Shown piece by piece: positions 24,746-36,777 of a stretch of 64,000 bases of DNA (positions are counted from its first letter, which is position 1; every line of letters starts with the position of its first letter). The stretch is from Gibbula magus. Lineage: Eukaryota > Mollusca > Gastropoda > Trochida > Trochidae. A model generated the notes under the pieces. It saw only the letters and a list, made by a program, of their open reading frames with translations, was not told the origin of the DNA and ran no database searches. A program made the position numbers and the translations under genes. The stretch is from the NCBI GenBank assembly GCA_936450465.1, contig OW388296.1, forward strand, positions 51,744,931-51,808,930. Reading direction: 5' to 3'.

Positions 24746-25800
24746 TATGATATTTATGGACTTAACGCATCAATATGTACATAAATGTGACAGATGTAAT
24801 GGTACCAATAGCTATTTGAAAAGTGTTATGCTTTCATAGATATGTGCAGTGTTTAGCTCATTAGGCCTGAACGATGTACATTGGAGACACTAAAAAAGCT
24901 GAACTTATTATTGTTATATTTTTTCTTAAGATATGTAAACCCTTGGCTCTTGTTTTTTAAATTGTGATAATTGCTTATTTTTTTGCATTTTCTTTTTTCC
25001 TATCTAAAAGTTATATTTGGACATCCGAATGAAGACTATCAATGCCTTTCATTCGATGCCCATTTCATGAACACAGAGAGAGAGAGAGAAATTGTTTATT
25101 TTTGTCTCATCTCTTACATTCAAAAATATTTCAATAATACATACATTAAAAATGTAAAAGCCACCAAAAGGTTACAAGAGACAATACATTAACACATGTG
25201 CTAATGATATTACCCGGATAATTACCACAACTACACTATACCTGTGTCTGTTAAATACAATCTAATACAGTGGATTTCAAAGTTGATGCTGATTATCAGA
25301 TGTCACACAACCTTAACTGTCTGCACAAAGGACAACACTGTAAATATAGAGCACAAAGAAAACATGCTTGACTCACTCCACTCGCTCCTAGAGACATTTC
25401 AACAACCTTAAACAGACTCTTCAACTGCAGGATTGTCACATTCAACTAGTTGCATTATTGAATTATTGTCACTCCAACTAAAATTTACTCACAATCAACA
25501 CGATTCAAAAGAAATCAATGGCTACTACAGATAGTTAAAATACACCTGTGACACCATCCTATTTTTAGTTTGATATCTGTACATACCTATCGTCTCTTTG
25601 AGTAATAGACAGATATTCGTACTTTTTCTTTTTTTCCCATTGCTGTCAATTGGTACACATATCTTATTTGAGTTGATATATTCAAATGGTATTGATTTAA
25701 TTTTATCTTAGCTAGTGTAGTGGAATAGTGTACAGATGATATTACTAGACATATATAAGGAGGTTGATATTAATTAGTGACTTTAATTTCAAAAAGTAAA

Positions 25801-25833
25801 GGTAGGTAGGTAGGTGGGTAGGTAGGTAGGTAG
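25801..25833. repeat. (GGTA)n microsatellite
   Basis: About eight units with one variant (GGTG). A shorter version occurs at the paralogous place (39541-39567). Confidence 0.9.
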
Positions 25834-26160
25834 ATTGTAGGTGGAATGTCATTGCGCATCGGGCTATATAAAACGATTTATGTTAGGAGCCATTTGGTTT
25901 TTATAAAGATTACTGTGAGTGAGACATCTGTTTAATCAGACATGCTGTAGAATTACACAATGTCTCATCACCAACACCACAGGTATCAACCTAAATTAAT
26001 ATAAAGAATTGTGAAGCCCTCGAAACTCTGAGATTACATTATCTCAAACCTGTTCACCAAAGCAGTGCTGACAATGTCCATTGTCGTATCTTCAGCATCT
26101 CTCACACAATGTAGTCTCCAAACAGTCCTTAAATAAAATACAATCGGAGGTTGGGGGAGG

Positions 26161-26178
26161 AGGGGGGGGGGGGGGGTG
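26161..26178. repeat. Poly-G run
   Basis: Unbroken G run of about 18 bases. The paralogous place near 39985 has only 'ggggaggg'. Confidence 0.9.
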
Positions 26179-26489
26179 GACTTAGTTTGGAGGGGTGCAT
26201 TCCGTCATTCTCGTCTGAGAACGTGGTATATTACTAATGTAGTATACATGTAGTGTATTTAGCATAGTATACATGTATTTCTGATGTATAGCTTATTTAG
26301 TACATACTACTTCAAGCAGATGTTCACAGAAAATGTAAAATTGTATTAATCGTTTATGATTTTCCAAAATGTATTTGTATTTTAATAATGAATATATATC
26401 TAAAAAAAAAAAAGATCTTCATATACCTTTCTGTCAAAGCGGATAGATGATTGATTTTTATTTAAAGTATAGCTGATTATTAGGTATCA

Positions 26490-26755
26490 AGAAATACATG
26501 GTAAGAGATAGTACAATACTTGGTAAGATATGGTGAATTACATGGTAAGAACAAACTACGGTGTGGAATGGTGAACTATTTGGTAAGGTGTTAAGAATTA
26601 TATAAGGTATAGTGAATTGTTTTAATAAAGTATGGTGCATTACAAGGTAAGGGATTTTTTGAATATCATTGTAATGTATTGTTAAATATATTCCTGAAGA
26701 AAGGAATTGTGAATTACGTGATAAGGTATGGTAACTGTACATTACATTGTAAGGT
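26490..26755. repeat. Degenerate 'atggtgaattacatggtaag' minisatellite
   Basis: Irregular repeats of TGGTAAG and GGTGAATTA at roughly 20-30 bp spacing. A 100-codon minus-strand frame across it comes from the repeat. Confidence 0.6.
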
Positions 26756-27099
26756 AACACATTTGGCTTGAATAGTAATCTTCAGCACGGAACTTAATGG
26801 AGTAAGTGAAAATATTTTTCAATTATTACTGGCTACTTGTTTCTTAAACACATTTGATTTGTCAGGTAACGATGCTTTTCTTTTCGTTTATTTAATATAT
26901 TTCTTAAACAAACAAACAATTTTACTCAGGAGAGTTTAATTTCGGTAAATCTGAAGGTATTTTATCAAGTGTTATTACTTGTAACACACGGTCCCATTCA
27001 ACGAAACAATGCATTGTCCATACCGACTGATATACATTGAGCACGAACTGTTTCTTGTCATGTAACATCATCTTGGAACTTGACGAAAATTATTAGCCA

Positions 27100-27345
27100 G
27101 GAATTTTAGTATCCAGGTCAGAATAAAAGTCAACCCCAGGGGGCGCCATGAGAGAGAGAACACTGGCAAGAGCTGTCCCTCACTTCCGGGGAACCGTGAA
27201 GATGAGGCCGAGTGTAGTTACACCATGAGCAGATCCTGACAGGCCGTGTCTTCTAATGAGAGGTTTGTGCTGGGCGTGAAGAGGTTGACAGATTATCGAA
27301 CAGAGTGATGCAGTGTGAGCTGAATGCACCTCGTCGGCATCAGAT
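27100..27345 (+). promoter_or_regulatory. CTCF/ETS-like conserved module, copy 3 of 6
   Basis: CCCCAGGGGGCGCCAT (27134-27149), CACTTCCGGG (27181-27190), then 'gcagatcctgacaggc', 'cttctaatgagaggtttgtg' and 'attatcgaacagagtgatgc'. It is most similar to copy 6, which sits at the same place in U3. Confidence 0.45.
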
Positions 27346-27809
27346 ATTGTGTGTTAGCCACTGGATAGTTTAAAGGATTAAGATCTCAATCAGAAGCTTG
27401 AATGTTTCTCATCCATCAACTTGAATGCTTTATTTTACGTGAAAAGTAAAATAATTTGCCTCATTAAAGTGACGACATGAGAGATCTTCATTTAATTGGA
27501 ATGATCGTAATCATCAACAGAAGCAAGTGTGATGATTGTTTTGATGATTTTCATTATTCCTCAATGTCTCTTTAAAACCCTAATATATGCCTGCTTGAAT
27601 TGTCAGCCCTTCTTGTTTTTGTAAAATAATAATTACAGTGGAATATATCTCACAACAACTTTGTGTTGGAAAGATGAACATGAAAGAGACAAATAATGAA
27701 ATAAAAATCTAGTCTGTGAGAGACTACCACAATATTATTAAAGGCTAACACTCCATTCCTTTATGACGTCAATATGAGGATGTTATGCACACCCCCAATT
27801 AAAAGTATT

Positions 27810-28045
27810 TTGTTCTCATAAAAGAACATAAAACAGCAATTATCAACATTGAATTGAAGATGTGCTGTCATCTTCCTCTGGGCAGTATTGAGTGAGGAAT
27901 TTTCAGGTTACAATCATGTTAGGATATGCCGAATCGACTGTCCAGGGACTTTGAACAGTGACAGGATGTTCTTTTAAAGTTAGAGGTCCTTGAATCTTAA
28001 TGATGTCGGAAGTTATCATTTATTGACATGAATAAATCGGCAGTG
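27810..28045 (+). repeat. Conserved downstream module, copy 3 of 5
   Basis: 'cagcaattatcaacattgaatt', 'cctctgggcagtattgagtg', 'caatcatgttaggat' and 'aaagttagaggtcc' match the other copies. Confidence 0.6.
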
Positions 28046-28629
28046 TGAGTTTTCGTTAATGCAATGCAATGAAAATTAACATCAAATTGTTTACAGATAG
28101 AAATTAATTTATTTTATCTAGACCTTACAAAAAACTGTCCGAAGAAAGTTGTTCATTCAAAAGAGAAGACGTACATGCAGGTTTCCTCAAACAGTCGTGC
28201 AAACAGCAAATTAACGCAACAATACCATTTCTAATTCATCTGAATTCGCGTTTTGTTTTGGCGAACATGATATATTTCTTTTGAGAAAAACATTCATTTA
28301 TTTTTACAGAGACTGTTGAAACTGTGTAAAATAGGCTTTGAATTTTATGTCATAATTGTTTCTGTGGACCCAGTAGCGTGCAGCCTGAATAAGTCTGTTT
28401 AGGTCTTACCTTACCTTGACATGTTTTAATCAATGCATCGTTTTTAAAGTTAGTTTTCAATCAGTTTTCATTTTCAATAATGTTTCTTATTTTTCAATTT
28501 CATCATCAAGAAATGCATCACACATAGAATCAACTACAACATGATCAGACAAGTCCTTTTTCCTGTCCTGTCCCGGCAAAACGCCAATACGTTCAGGTAA
28601 TTTCTTGAAAAATTATTATATATAGAACA

Positions 28630-28880
28630 ATTCCTGCTTCTAGGTCGAACTAAAGGTCATCACCGGGAGGGCGCCACAAGGGAAGGAACTCTGCTTGGAG
28701 CTGTTCCTCACTTCCGGTGACGATGAGGTTGAGTGTAGTTATAGAATGTGCAGATCTTGACAAGTCTTGTCTTTTAATGAGACTCTAGTTTTGTGTCTTG
28801 CATGAAGAGGATGTCAGATTATGGTATCGAGTTATGCAGTGTTACGTTGCAACCAATGTTGGTACCAGAGCTGACATTAG
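28630..28880 (+). promoter_or_regulatory. CTCF/ETS-like conserved module, copy 4 of 6 (interrupted)
   Basis: CACCGGGAGGGCGCCA (28661-28676) is a weakened CTCF-like core. CACTTCCGGT (28709-28718) is intact. The module is cut at 28880 by a 2-kb transposon and resumes at 30880 with 'tttgagtctggtttaag', matching 16345 in copy 1. Confidence 0.42.
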
Positions 28881-28883
28881 TAA

Positions 28884-30807
28884 GGGACTGGTCATTTATT
28901 ACAGGGGGGGGGGGGGGGTGGTGGGCCGGGGGATATGTTTACTTGGGTTTGTACATAAAAATATGACCCTCCCCGGCTTGTCGTAATTTGTTTAATGGCC
29001 CTCCCCATTTTAGTGTATTTTCTTTCACGACCCTCCCCCAACATATAAATCGTCTTGAAATTGGACTTCTGAAGATATATTCAGTTCTACATTGGAAATA
29101 TTTTTCTTTTGACACTTTAAAGAAAGGTTCTCTCTCGAAAAGAAAACTGTTATAGAATATATACCAGTTGTGGGTTTAACATGTGTTACATCTAGGGTTA
29201 AAAGTATCTGTAGAACAACAGATTCATTGGCTATGTAGCTCATCAGGTACACATTATTATAGGTATTACATTATTTCTCTTAGGTAAAAACTATTAACAT
29301 CTTAAATGATAAGGCATTACCGAGTCACCAAATTTATAATCCCCACTGTCAACACACAATTTGAATTGCCATAGACTTTTACATTCTAAGGAAGAAGTAA
29401 CAAATCCCAGCAATTACAAGTCACTTAAGTCAGTCCCTCAATAATAAGGCAAATACAACCCCAAAAAACCTTGTGTCCTGGTGACTTGCAGCTTCAAGTC
29501 TTATGAGTCCTTTCCAAATGTTATGAGTATTTGGTAAATATATCACTGCTTCCCTGAACCATTGTTAACCCTACTTTCCAGCCCGCCTGGTATGACCCTT
29601 TTCCCCCCTTCCCCTTCTCCCCCCTTCCCTCCAATATGAGTCAATATACACTTCTACATAGCACATCTTATAGCAGTAAAAAAAGGTAAATCACATTGTT
29701 AAGAGCAAATAAAATTTCAAGGATCACTAAAAAAAGTTAGATTGCTAAAAATACCTCTATCTATGAATAAAAGCAGGAACATATTTTAGGTAGCTAATAG
29801 TCAATACCATTTTGAAGAAAAGGTGGGTTATTTTACATTCAGATATGAATTTTCAAGCTGACCCTGAATCCTTTTTTTCCTTACTCAAAATTACAGGAAG
29901 CAAATACTCCCAAATTGATTGCAATATTGAGAACTGATTTTGAAGAACAACTGCCATCCAAATAATTATTATTTTTTTTTATTTATCTTTACAGACAATT
30001 GGTATAGTGACCAAATGATATTGGTACAGGGCAACAAAAACTTACAAATCTTAGTCTCTATCCAACAAAGTTGATAGTCAGGACCAAATGATCCCTTGAA
30101 GTAAAAGGTATCTCCCAACAGAAATTCAGTTTTGGAGTGCAAAGGTTTTTGAGGAGAAGTTAAAAATACCAAATATGAACGGATGTTCGACGATGGTCCA
30201 TACAATTTTCCGTAAATACATATGCTCAAAATACGGCAAATATTCCTCATAGAAATATCGACATTGAAATTCATTAACATATATATACTAGTACCTGTTT
30301 AATATATTTTAAATGTGTGTCTGTTGTCAGATATTTGCAAAAATCAAGGAATTTTCAGGTTTCAGGAGTTTTAATAGGTGTCGTATTTAATTCGTATCAT
30401 ATTTATAACTGCATCATTGAGATTATGAATTTGACTGACTTTATTAGCTTATATAGTGACTTTTAATATGTATCTATCAAAATATATCAAACGGAAACAA
30501 AAGCCTTGAAAATAAACTACCTGCATGGACAAAAAGTATCAGTTTTACTTTTCTACTTTTGTTTCTGCGAAAAAAGGAGAGAACTCATGGGGATTTGTTT
30601 AATACTTAAATCAGTTTTGAATATCCAGCTGTCTATGCTTTTTTATCAACTGCTTCATTTTTCAATTCCTCTTTCAAGTATGTAACAAAGATTGTTTTAT
30701 TACTGTCTAATTTTTCATGACCCTCCCCAACCCCTTGTAATTCTTTTCATGACCCTCCCCTTGTGACTGTATATTTTTTCATGACCCTCCCCTGAAAACC
30801 CCCGGCC

Positions 30808-30849
<42 letters not shown>

Positions 30850-30876
30850 ACCCCCCTGTAATAAATGACCGGTCCC
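28884..30876. mobile_element. 2.0-kb non-autonomous PIF/Harbinger-like element with G/C runs
   Basis: Inverted ends GGGACTGGTCATTTATTACA and TGTAATAAATGACCGGTCCC are flanked by TAA on both sides (28881-28883, 30877-30879). Just inside each end is a long G run (28903-28918) or C run (about 30810-30849) and repeated 'atgaccctcccc' motifs. No transposase frame; the glycine-rich minus frame at 30715-30975 is just the C run. The split host module rejoins cleanly, confirming the borders. Confidence 0.85.
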
Positions 30877-31112
30877 TAACTTTGAGTCTGGTTTAAGCGG
30901 CTCTAGGACTAGATAGAAAAGATCACGGTATGAATGAGAATTTGTGTGGGTTATTTGATACACTGTTTCCCTCACTCTTCATCTTAATTTTAAAGGATTT
31001 TAAAGAAACCAGAATTAAAAAAAAAACTTTACGGACGACATGCTTCATCTTGAACATGGCATCTAATGGAGTAAATTATGAGCACATTATTGAATTTAAG
31101 TATTGAGGCACA

Positions 31113-31115
<3 letters not shown>

Positions 31116-31160
<45 letters not shown>
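31116..31160. repeat. (TA)n microsatellite
   Basis: Pure AT dinucleotide run. Shorter runs occur at 31690-31711 and 35513-35531. Confidence 0.9.
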
Positions 31161-31164
<4 letters not shown>

Positions 31165-31629
31165 TGATATATATATAAGTGAAATACATATGAAAACAAG
31201 ATTGTCCGGAAAACAACGTCTATATGTTGTAGATACCCAAGTGAGAGATCCTATAATCTGAGGCATCATGTAGAAGTGTCAATATAGACATCGTTAACCA
31301 AACAATCATGTTTTCATGAAGATAAAAGGTCATTTGCAAAAATGTAAACTAGCTCAAGGCTATGTTCAGTTTAAAACACATGTCGAATTAATCATTACGG
31401 CATTAATGTATGGAATGAACAATTATAAAATCAAGTAAAACTCTCTCCCCATGATGGAAACATCATTATCATCTCGGACTCCAAACGTTTATGTAAGTCT
31501 GTTTTGGTGAAACTGCCGCCCATTAGCTATAATTAAAGGCCAAAAAGCTGAAAATTCAGAAAACGATGGCTTCAAGATTGGCTGAAATGCAATGAATTAA
31601 TAATTAAAAACCTTGTCCTTTCTCCTTAA

Positions 31630-32029
31630 AGGGAGAGTTCTGTCGCCATCCTGGATTTGTTTATGCACTATGTAAAATGAAAACACACTATATATATATA
31701 TATATATATATCTTATTTGCAACTTTTTAATAACTAAAGACTATATACATAGTAAAAGATAACATGTCACAAAACTAATAAACACTTTGCTGTTATGTTG
31801 TAGCGAAGTTTTCCCCATTCTCAGGGCCGATGAATGGCTTCAGTTAGTTTTTCAACAAATGTGCGCTTGTGTTTAACAAGTTGTGAAACATAAATTCATC
31901 AAAATATTACCTTTATTACTATCTTTCAATTTGACTGTGTTTTGAGAATGTATTAACAACGTATATGTGTAAACAGGAAAATCCTCTCGAATTTCGTTTC
32001 CAAAAAAATACCCCGATAGAACCCTCTTT
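31630..32029. mobile_element. 400-bp TTAA-flanked MITE
   Basis: Flanked by TTAA (31626-31629, 32030-32033), with inverted ends AGGGAGAGTTCTGTCG and CGATAGAACCCTCTTT (imperfect). The paralogous empty sites read 'tctccttaaacat' in U1 and U2, so the insertion and its TTAA duplication are directly visible. piggyBac or Kolobok type is inferred from TTAA. Confidence 0.82.
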
Positions 32030-32107
32030 TTAAACATCAACTAAACATTTGCATTTCTTATTTGCTTCATTCTTTTGGAACTTAATTAAGAATTGGTTCA
32101 CTTTTAA
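32030..32107 (+). promoter_or_regulatory. Conserved ATTTGCAT block, copy 3 of 3
   Basis: Core 'catttgcatttcttatttgc' and 'ttttggaacttaattaag'. It is displaced from the upstream part of its block by the TTAA element. Confidence 0.35.
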
Positions 32108-34137
32108 TGGCATCCAAGAGTATTATCTTAAAAATACAATAACATTTTTTTCCCTTTTTATATACAGTGGCGGAAGTGTTGATTGAACAACTTGAAGAAA
32201 AAGAAAATTGCCCCCGACTACGGTTGACATAACTAGTTCACAGGGGAAGTAATTGTTGTCTTTACGGTAACATACTGAATGCTTTGATTATAAAAACGTC
32301 ACTGATTGCACAACGAACTTTCAATGTAACCAATCGGGATTCTGTATTGCTTACAGGGATTCTCATTCTCTATTACATCAGGGTAAATTTGCAGTTCATC
32401 CAATGTAGTATGACAACGTCAACCAGCCATATAAACAATATATACATTGTATACGTTATATGCATTATATACATTTGCGCAGAATGACTATTCGAGTTAT
32501 TATAAGAAATCCATTAAAGATACATATACTATTAAAACAATTGATTGGCGAAACATGTTTGTTCTGCTAAGTGGCATGCACAATCTGCGTCCAGACCGTC
32601 ATGGAGAATAGTCTGAAAGAGTATGTGGATGAATGAAAATGCATTAAGAGGAATCCTGCGAAAATCATTTTAAGTTAACGAGTCATGAGAAGTACACTGT
32701 AAAAATCGCGTTTAGCAATTAAACACCACAGTTACATGTTTAATGCTATACATGTTTAGGATAGTGCTTAATAGCGAAACACAAGAACGATATTACATCT
32801 GTTATCAAAACATGAATAGCTTTTAAACACATTTCTAAACGTGTTTAGACAGACATTGCACCAGTGGCTAAACACTTTCCTAAACATGTTTGAGAATTTC
32901 CCCAATGGGTCGGATTACATCGGTCAGTTTGGGCGGGAGAGTTAATTAAGAACAGATGTGTATCCCTATGGCCGCCATATTTCGCCAGCATCCTCTTGTC
33001 TATTTACACGTTGATGATGCACACGTTTCTGGTCATTCGAAGTGCACATGAAGCCAAAAGTTGATGCTACTGCGAATATATGTCTCTATGTTCCCTGAAC
33101 GACACAATTATGGTTCCAACCAATACTTTGAGGTAGGTTCATTTGAGATTTCACAACGTCGTCCGATTGCTTTCTATGTTGTTTTCATTTGTCAAAGGAG
33201 TTTGTATAACAAGTCATTTAACGTACGTATATTATATCTTAGCACCAACAGTAACATACATATTTAAGTAATATTTGTTATTTATATAAATGATATATAT
33301 GAGGGTTGTGATAATGTTTATAGATCTAAAATAAAGTAATGTCCATAAACCACATGTTACTATCACATTCCAGTGTAGTGACGTTTGATTAGTGTAACTG
33401 GGTGTGTTGAATTACTTGAATTAAGATGTGTAATAAGGGTATAGACGTTAAACAATTGTATTTACTAAATAAGTTCTGAAAGAAGCATATGCCAATATGT
33501 TCATTAAATACTTGGTTGATGCTCATATAGCTCATTTAGGACCAGACCAGTATATTTAGATGTATCTATGTTATGCAGTTGGAGAAGAAGTTTTCCTGAT
33601 GACATTCTGCCTTGACAAGAAAGATGCTGTGATGGAGAAATAGGAGAAACTGTAAGCATTCACTCAGTTGTGGTGAGTAAATATTAAACTAAATTCCTCT
33701 ATGTAAGGACTTTCACAAATGAACTGTATTTAAGTAATATATAGACTATTACAGTTCATTATAAAGACCAACTATTGTATAAATATGCTTCAAATTGGTA
33801 AAAGATTTGCTTGTATCTGCTATTTTATTCTGACTTTTTTATACTAATTTTTGCCCTTTTTGTAGGAAACAAGAACTGACAGAATCAGTTATTACAAAAC
33901 GTTGAAGTCCCACTAAAATACATTAAAGTTTTTTTAACTGATTTCATCACTGGATTTGATGTCAGTTAATTTTGTACAACCATTTGTATATACCCAAATG
34001 AGTTACTCTATGACATGTTTCACTTTTCTTCCTTTATAAAAATAAAACAGAAGACACGATAAGTTCATAAAATGTGTTATTTTTTTGTCATGTTGCATTA
34101 CGACGGTAAACTAAAAGTTTCTTCATTCATGTTACAG

Positions 34138-34233
34138 GTGAAGGATGCCAAAGGAAATAAAATGCAGTTTACAAACGACCTTCCTGAATCTCAAATACCT
34201 TCCAAATCTTTGGATTTAATACAGATGTTTTAA
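34138..34233 (+). pseudogene. Exon-like segment inside the CACTG element
   Basis: It follows a fair 3' splice site ('catgttacag'). The frame starts 'VKDAKGNKMQFTNDL', contains 'ESQIPSKSLDLIQMF', is 32 codons long and ends in TAA. Composition is more protein-like than the surroundings. An upstream segment (33579-33646) also follows an AG and reads 'GEEVFLMTFCLDKKDAVMEK' before a stop, but the phases do not join. It may be a captured gene fragment or the remnant of an element gene; unidentified. Confidence 0.25.
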
Positions 34234-34860
34234 AGGGAGTAAACTACAAACAACTTGTTGTGAAAATGTTATGTTGGAAAAAGTCCAGAAAGCACCCAAC
34301 CTATTTGAAAGGATTTATTTAGTTATTAATTCATGTACAGGAAATCATTTGTTAAACAATGTCGCTATATTGCCTTGATTCTAAAACCAATTTTAAAATA
34401 TTTGTGTCTGAAAGTTTAACTGCCAAGTTAACATTATCCAGGCATATATTTCATCTTTAGATACCTTATATCCATGTATATTATGAGAATAATTATAAAT
34501 ACAATATTTGGTAATTTGGAGGAGTGTTTTTGGTGTATATGGTTATTTTATACACAATTTTTAATAAACCTTTTCGAGGAATTCCTATTTTGAGTCATTA
34601 TTTTCTTAAAAGAGGTTAATGCAGACCAAATTTATGTCTTGTTTGATATACTTTTTAGTAGTAGTACTACATTAGTAGTAGAATGTTTTGGCGATTACTG
34701 TGTAACATTGAAACTTGTAACTGTTTTCAACAGCCACTGGTGATTTGATCTAGCATTTTAATTTACAAGATATACAATTGGTCTTCATTGATTTTGTACA
34801 TTTGCAATGCTTTCATTTTTAGGCGTGTTGGATTGTATGGTTTTGTTTTGGTTGAAAGCT

Positions 34861-35104
34861 AAACATAATACTAAGCGCGTATCTTGTCCTGTTTTTTTTA
34901 CACGTTTAGACCCCTAAACACGTTTAGCTACCTAAATGTGTTAAGGAATGTGTTTAGTTGCTAAGCACATTATTAAACGTGTTTATGTAGCTAAACGTGA
35001 TTAGTTGCTAAACACATTCCTAAACACATTCATGTAGCTAAACGTGTTTAGGGGTCTAAACGTGTAAAAAAAACAGGACAAGATACGCGCTTAGTATTAT
35101 GTTT
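34861..35104. repeat. 244-bp inverted repeat at the 3' end of the CACTG element
   Basis: The first ~70 bp (34861-34932, starting AAACATAATACTAAGCGCG) and the last ~70 bp are exact inverted complements. The central part is also near-symmetrical ('aatgtgttaaggaatgtgtttag' against 'ctaaacacattcctaaacacatt'). Confidence 0.85.
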
Positions 35105-36554
35105 ACATCCTAAACACCATTTTTACAGTGTAATGTAGTGAATTTGAAAGTAACATTGCTTTCAAAACGTACTGCACATAGAAACAACTTTGATGATGGG
35201 ATTCAAACCATGGAGGTCTAGATCCGTTACCCAACTTGGTATGTATATTTAATTGCCACAAAGTGAGTATGTTTGAACAATACTTCTTATAGAAGTTAAA
35301 CTCTTTTTAATAAAAAATCTAAACTTTTGGATTTGAATTTGAGGTCACATTATCTCTTTGCTTGATTAAGTTTGGAAGGAAACTTTAAAAGTTATATTTC
35401 GATAACATTTGGAGTTAAAACAAATTGCCTCCCGAAGTGTTAACACTTTAATCAGTTTCAAATTATCTCAAACAAATTGGATAACATTTTTAAACTGACA
35501 ATTTTCAGATTATATATATATATATATATACGAACTCACATGGGTATTTTTGGTACAACAGATCCTGATATTAATACACATGCCTTACGATTTGAAATCT
35601 ACGTCTTGCACATGTCATGAGATGCCAAACATCATGTCATATATGTGTTTTGGAGAGATTCTTGTCTGCATACTAGCCTCCAAAAATCCTGATTCATTAA
35701 ATTGCGAATATCATAGTCTTATTTTTTCAATTTTCAATTTCACGCCACATTGCACTACAAGGCACACATTGCACTTCAAGTGTCTTATCAAACTTCATGT
35801 TCTAAATGTAGTCTCTGTTTATTTCTTATCATGTGCGACTATAATTACTCTGTTGTTCTCTAGAGAAACCAACTTGATTGAAGGAAATGGTTGCAAATTT
35901 GGTTTTCATTATCTTAGATAATTTCAAATGATCTTATTTTGTGCACCATTCTCATCTAATGGACTTGCTCTGTTATTGTGTCGTATCTATTGCGAGCCAC
36001 TTCGTTCCATCTTGACCTTACAACCTCCATTAAGCTTACTCTTAGCGTAGATTAGTTTTCAGGAAAGGAGGAACATTCGATTCAAGAACTGTAGTTGTTC
36101 CTTCGCAAGAACAGTCACTGGTATATATATTACTATTGAACTGTGTATTCCTTTACAACATTCAAGTGTTACACAGTTTATCTTCTTCTGAAATATTATA
36201 TATTATTGTAATAGCACAAAAGGTTGCATTTTTGCAGAAGAGCCGTAGTCTAGATGTTTAAGAAGAAATGCCCATGTAAATACGAAAGTAGAAGAATTAT
36301 ACTTAATCACCTCTAACCTTAACCATATTTCAGTGAAGATTGCCAGGTTGCCTAGTTATACATGTAAAAAGACAGTAATCTGTACACGATTATCAATTCT
36401 CTTTTTTTTTGTGGCAGATCAGAACTAAATTAAAGATGAAAGGCTAGAAAGATTTATCCTGTCAGATCTACAGTATTACTTTTGAACAAAAGGATCCATT
36501 CAATTTGGCATAAACTGATGAAATTGTATAAAATAGACTTTACAGACGTTTAGC

Positions 36555-36777
36555 CAACTTCACAATGCAAGGCATAACTCTTGCCAGTCTCCATTACTGG
36601 CTCATTTAGGCCTTGCAGTATTTCCTTAAGAAATCTGTGTTTAGAAATTCAGGCCCGCTATGCATTTCCAGAGCAGCGATTCACTGCCTCGACACAAGAA
36701 AGCGAGGGAAATACCGCAAGGGTTTAATCAGCCAGTAATGCAGACTGGCAAGAGTTATGCCTTGCGTTTGGAAGTTG
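36555..36777. mobile_element. 223-bp foldback MITE with 9-bp TSD
   Basis: ACGTTTAGC flanks both ends (36546-36554, 36778-36786). The termini CAACTTC and GAAGTTG are inverted, and long inner arms 'caaggcataactcttgccag' and 'ctggcaagagttatgccttg' are exact complements. U2 near 22360 lacks the element. The 9-bp duplication with long arms suggests a Mutator-like MITE. Confidence 0.82.

Larger units (their letters stand above)
25180..26220 (+). repeat. 1-kb block duplicated at 38730-40040
   Basis: Shared phrases include 'gatattacccggataatta', 'gatgctgattatcag', 'acacctgtgacacca', 'gattactgtgagtgagacat' and 'tctcatcaccaacaccacag'. It contains a (GGTA)n run at 25801-25833 and a poly-G run at 26161-26178. 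Confidence 0.7.
18130..28060 (+). repeat. Large duplicated unit, copy U2
   Basis: This is the fullest copy together with U3. Block order: leader (18130-18210, 'aattaatcattacg'), ATTTGCAT block, 'gtaacc..actgcatgta' block, an 'ataattactcttgttctctagagaac' block (20740-20880, diverged again at 21060-21300), a 'caccgttaacatgaagctatca' block (22440-22620), CTCF/ETS module, downstream module, a 1-kb block at 25180-26220 matched at 38730-40040, then a second CTCF/ETS plus downstream pair. Offset to U3 is about 13-13.8 kb. Confidence 0.8.
32695..35130. mobile_element. 2.4-kb CACTG-ended non-autonomous DNA element
   Basis: Inverted ends CACTGTAAAAATCGCGTTTAG and CTAAACACCATTTTTACAGTG (matching except at a few positions), with TA on both flanks. 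Subterminal arrays of TAAACRYGTTTAG-like repeats lie at 32705-32890 and 34900-35115. A CACT-start with clustered subterminal repeats suggests the CACTA/CMC group, though a TA duplication is also usual for Tc1/mariner. The paralog at 19735-19760 is unoccupied. No transposase is seen; there is an exon-like segment at 34138-34233. Confidence 0.7.

Noticed and set aside
30715..30975. Glycine-rich minus-strand frame
   Set aside because: Produced by the poly-C run of the TAA-flanked element.
35550..35921. 123-codon plus-strand frame
   Set aside because: Falls in a conserved block of U3 whose counterparts in U1 (13144-13410) and U2 carry different, unrelated frames with stops.
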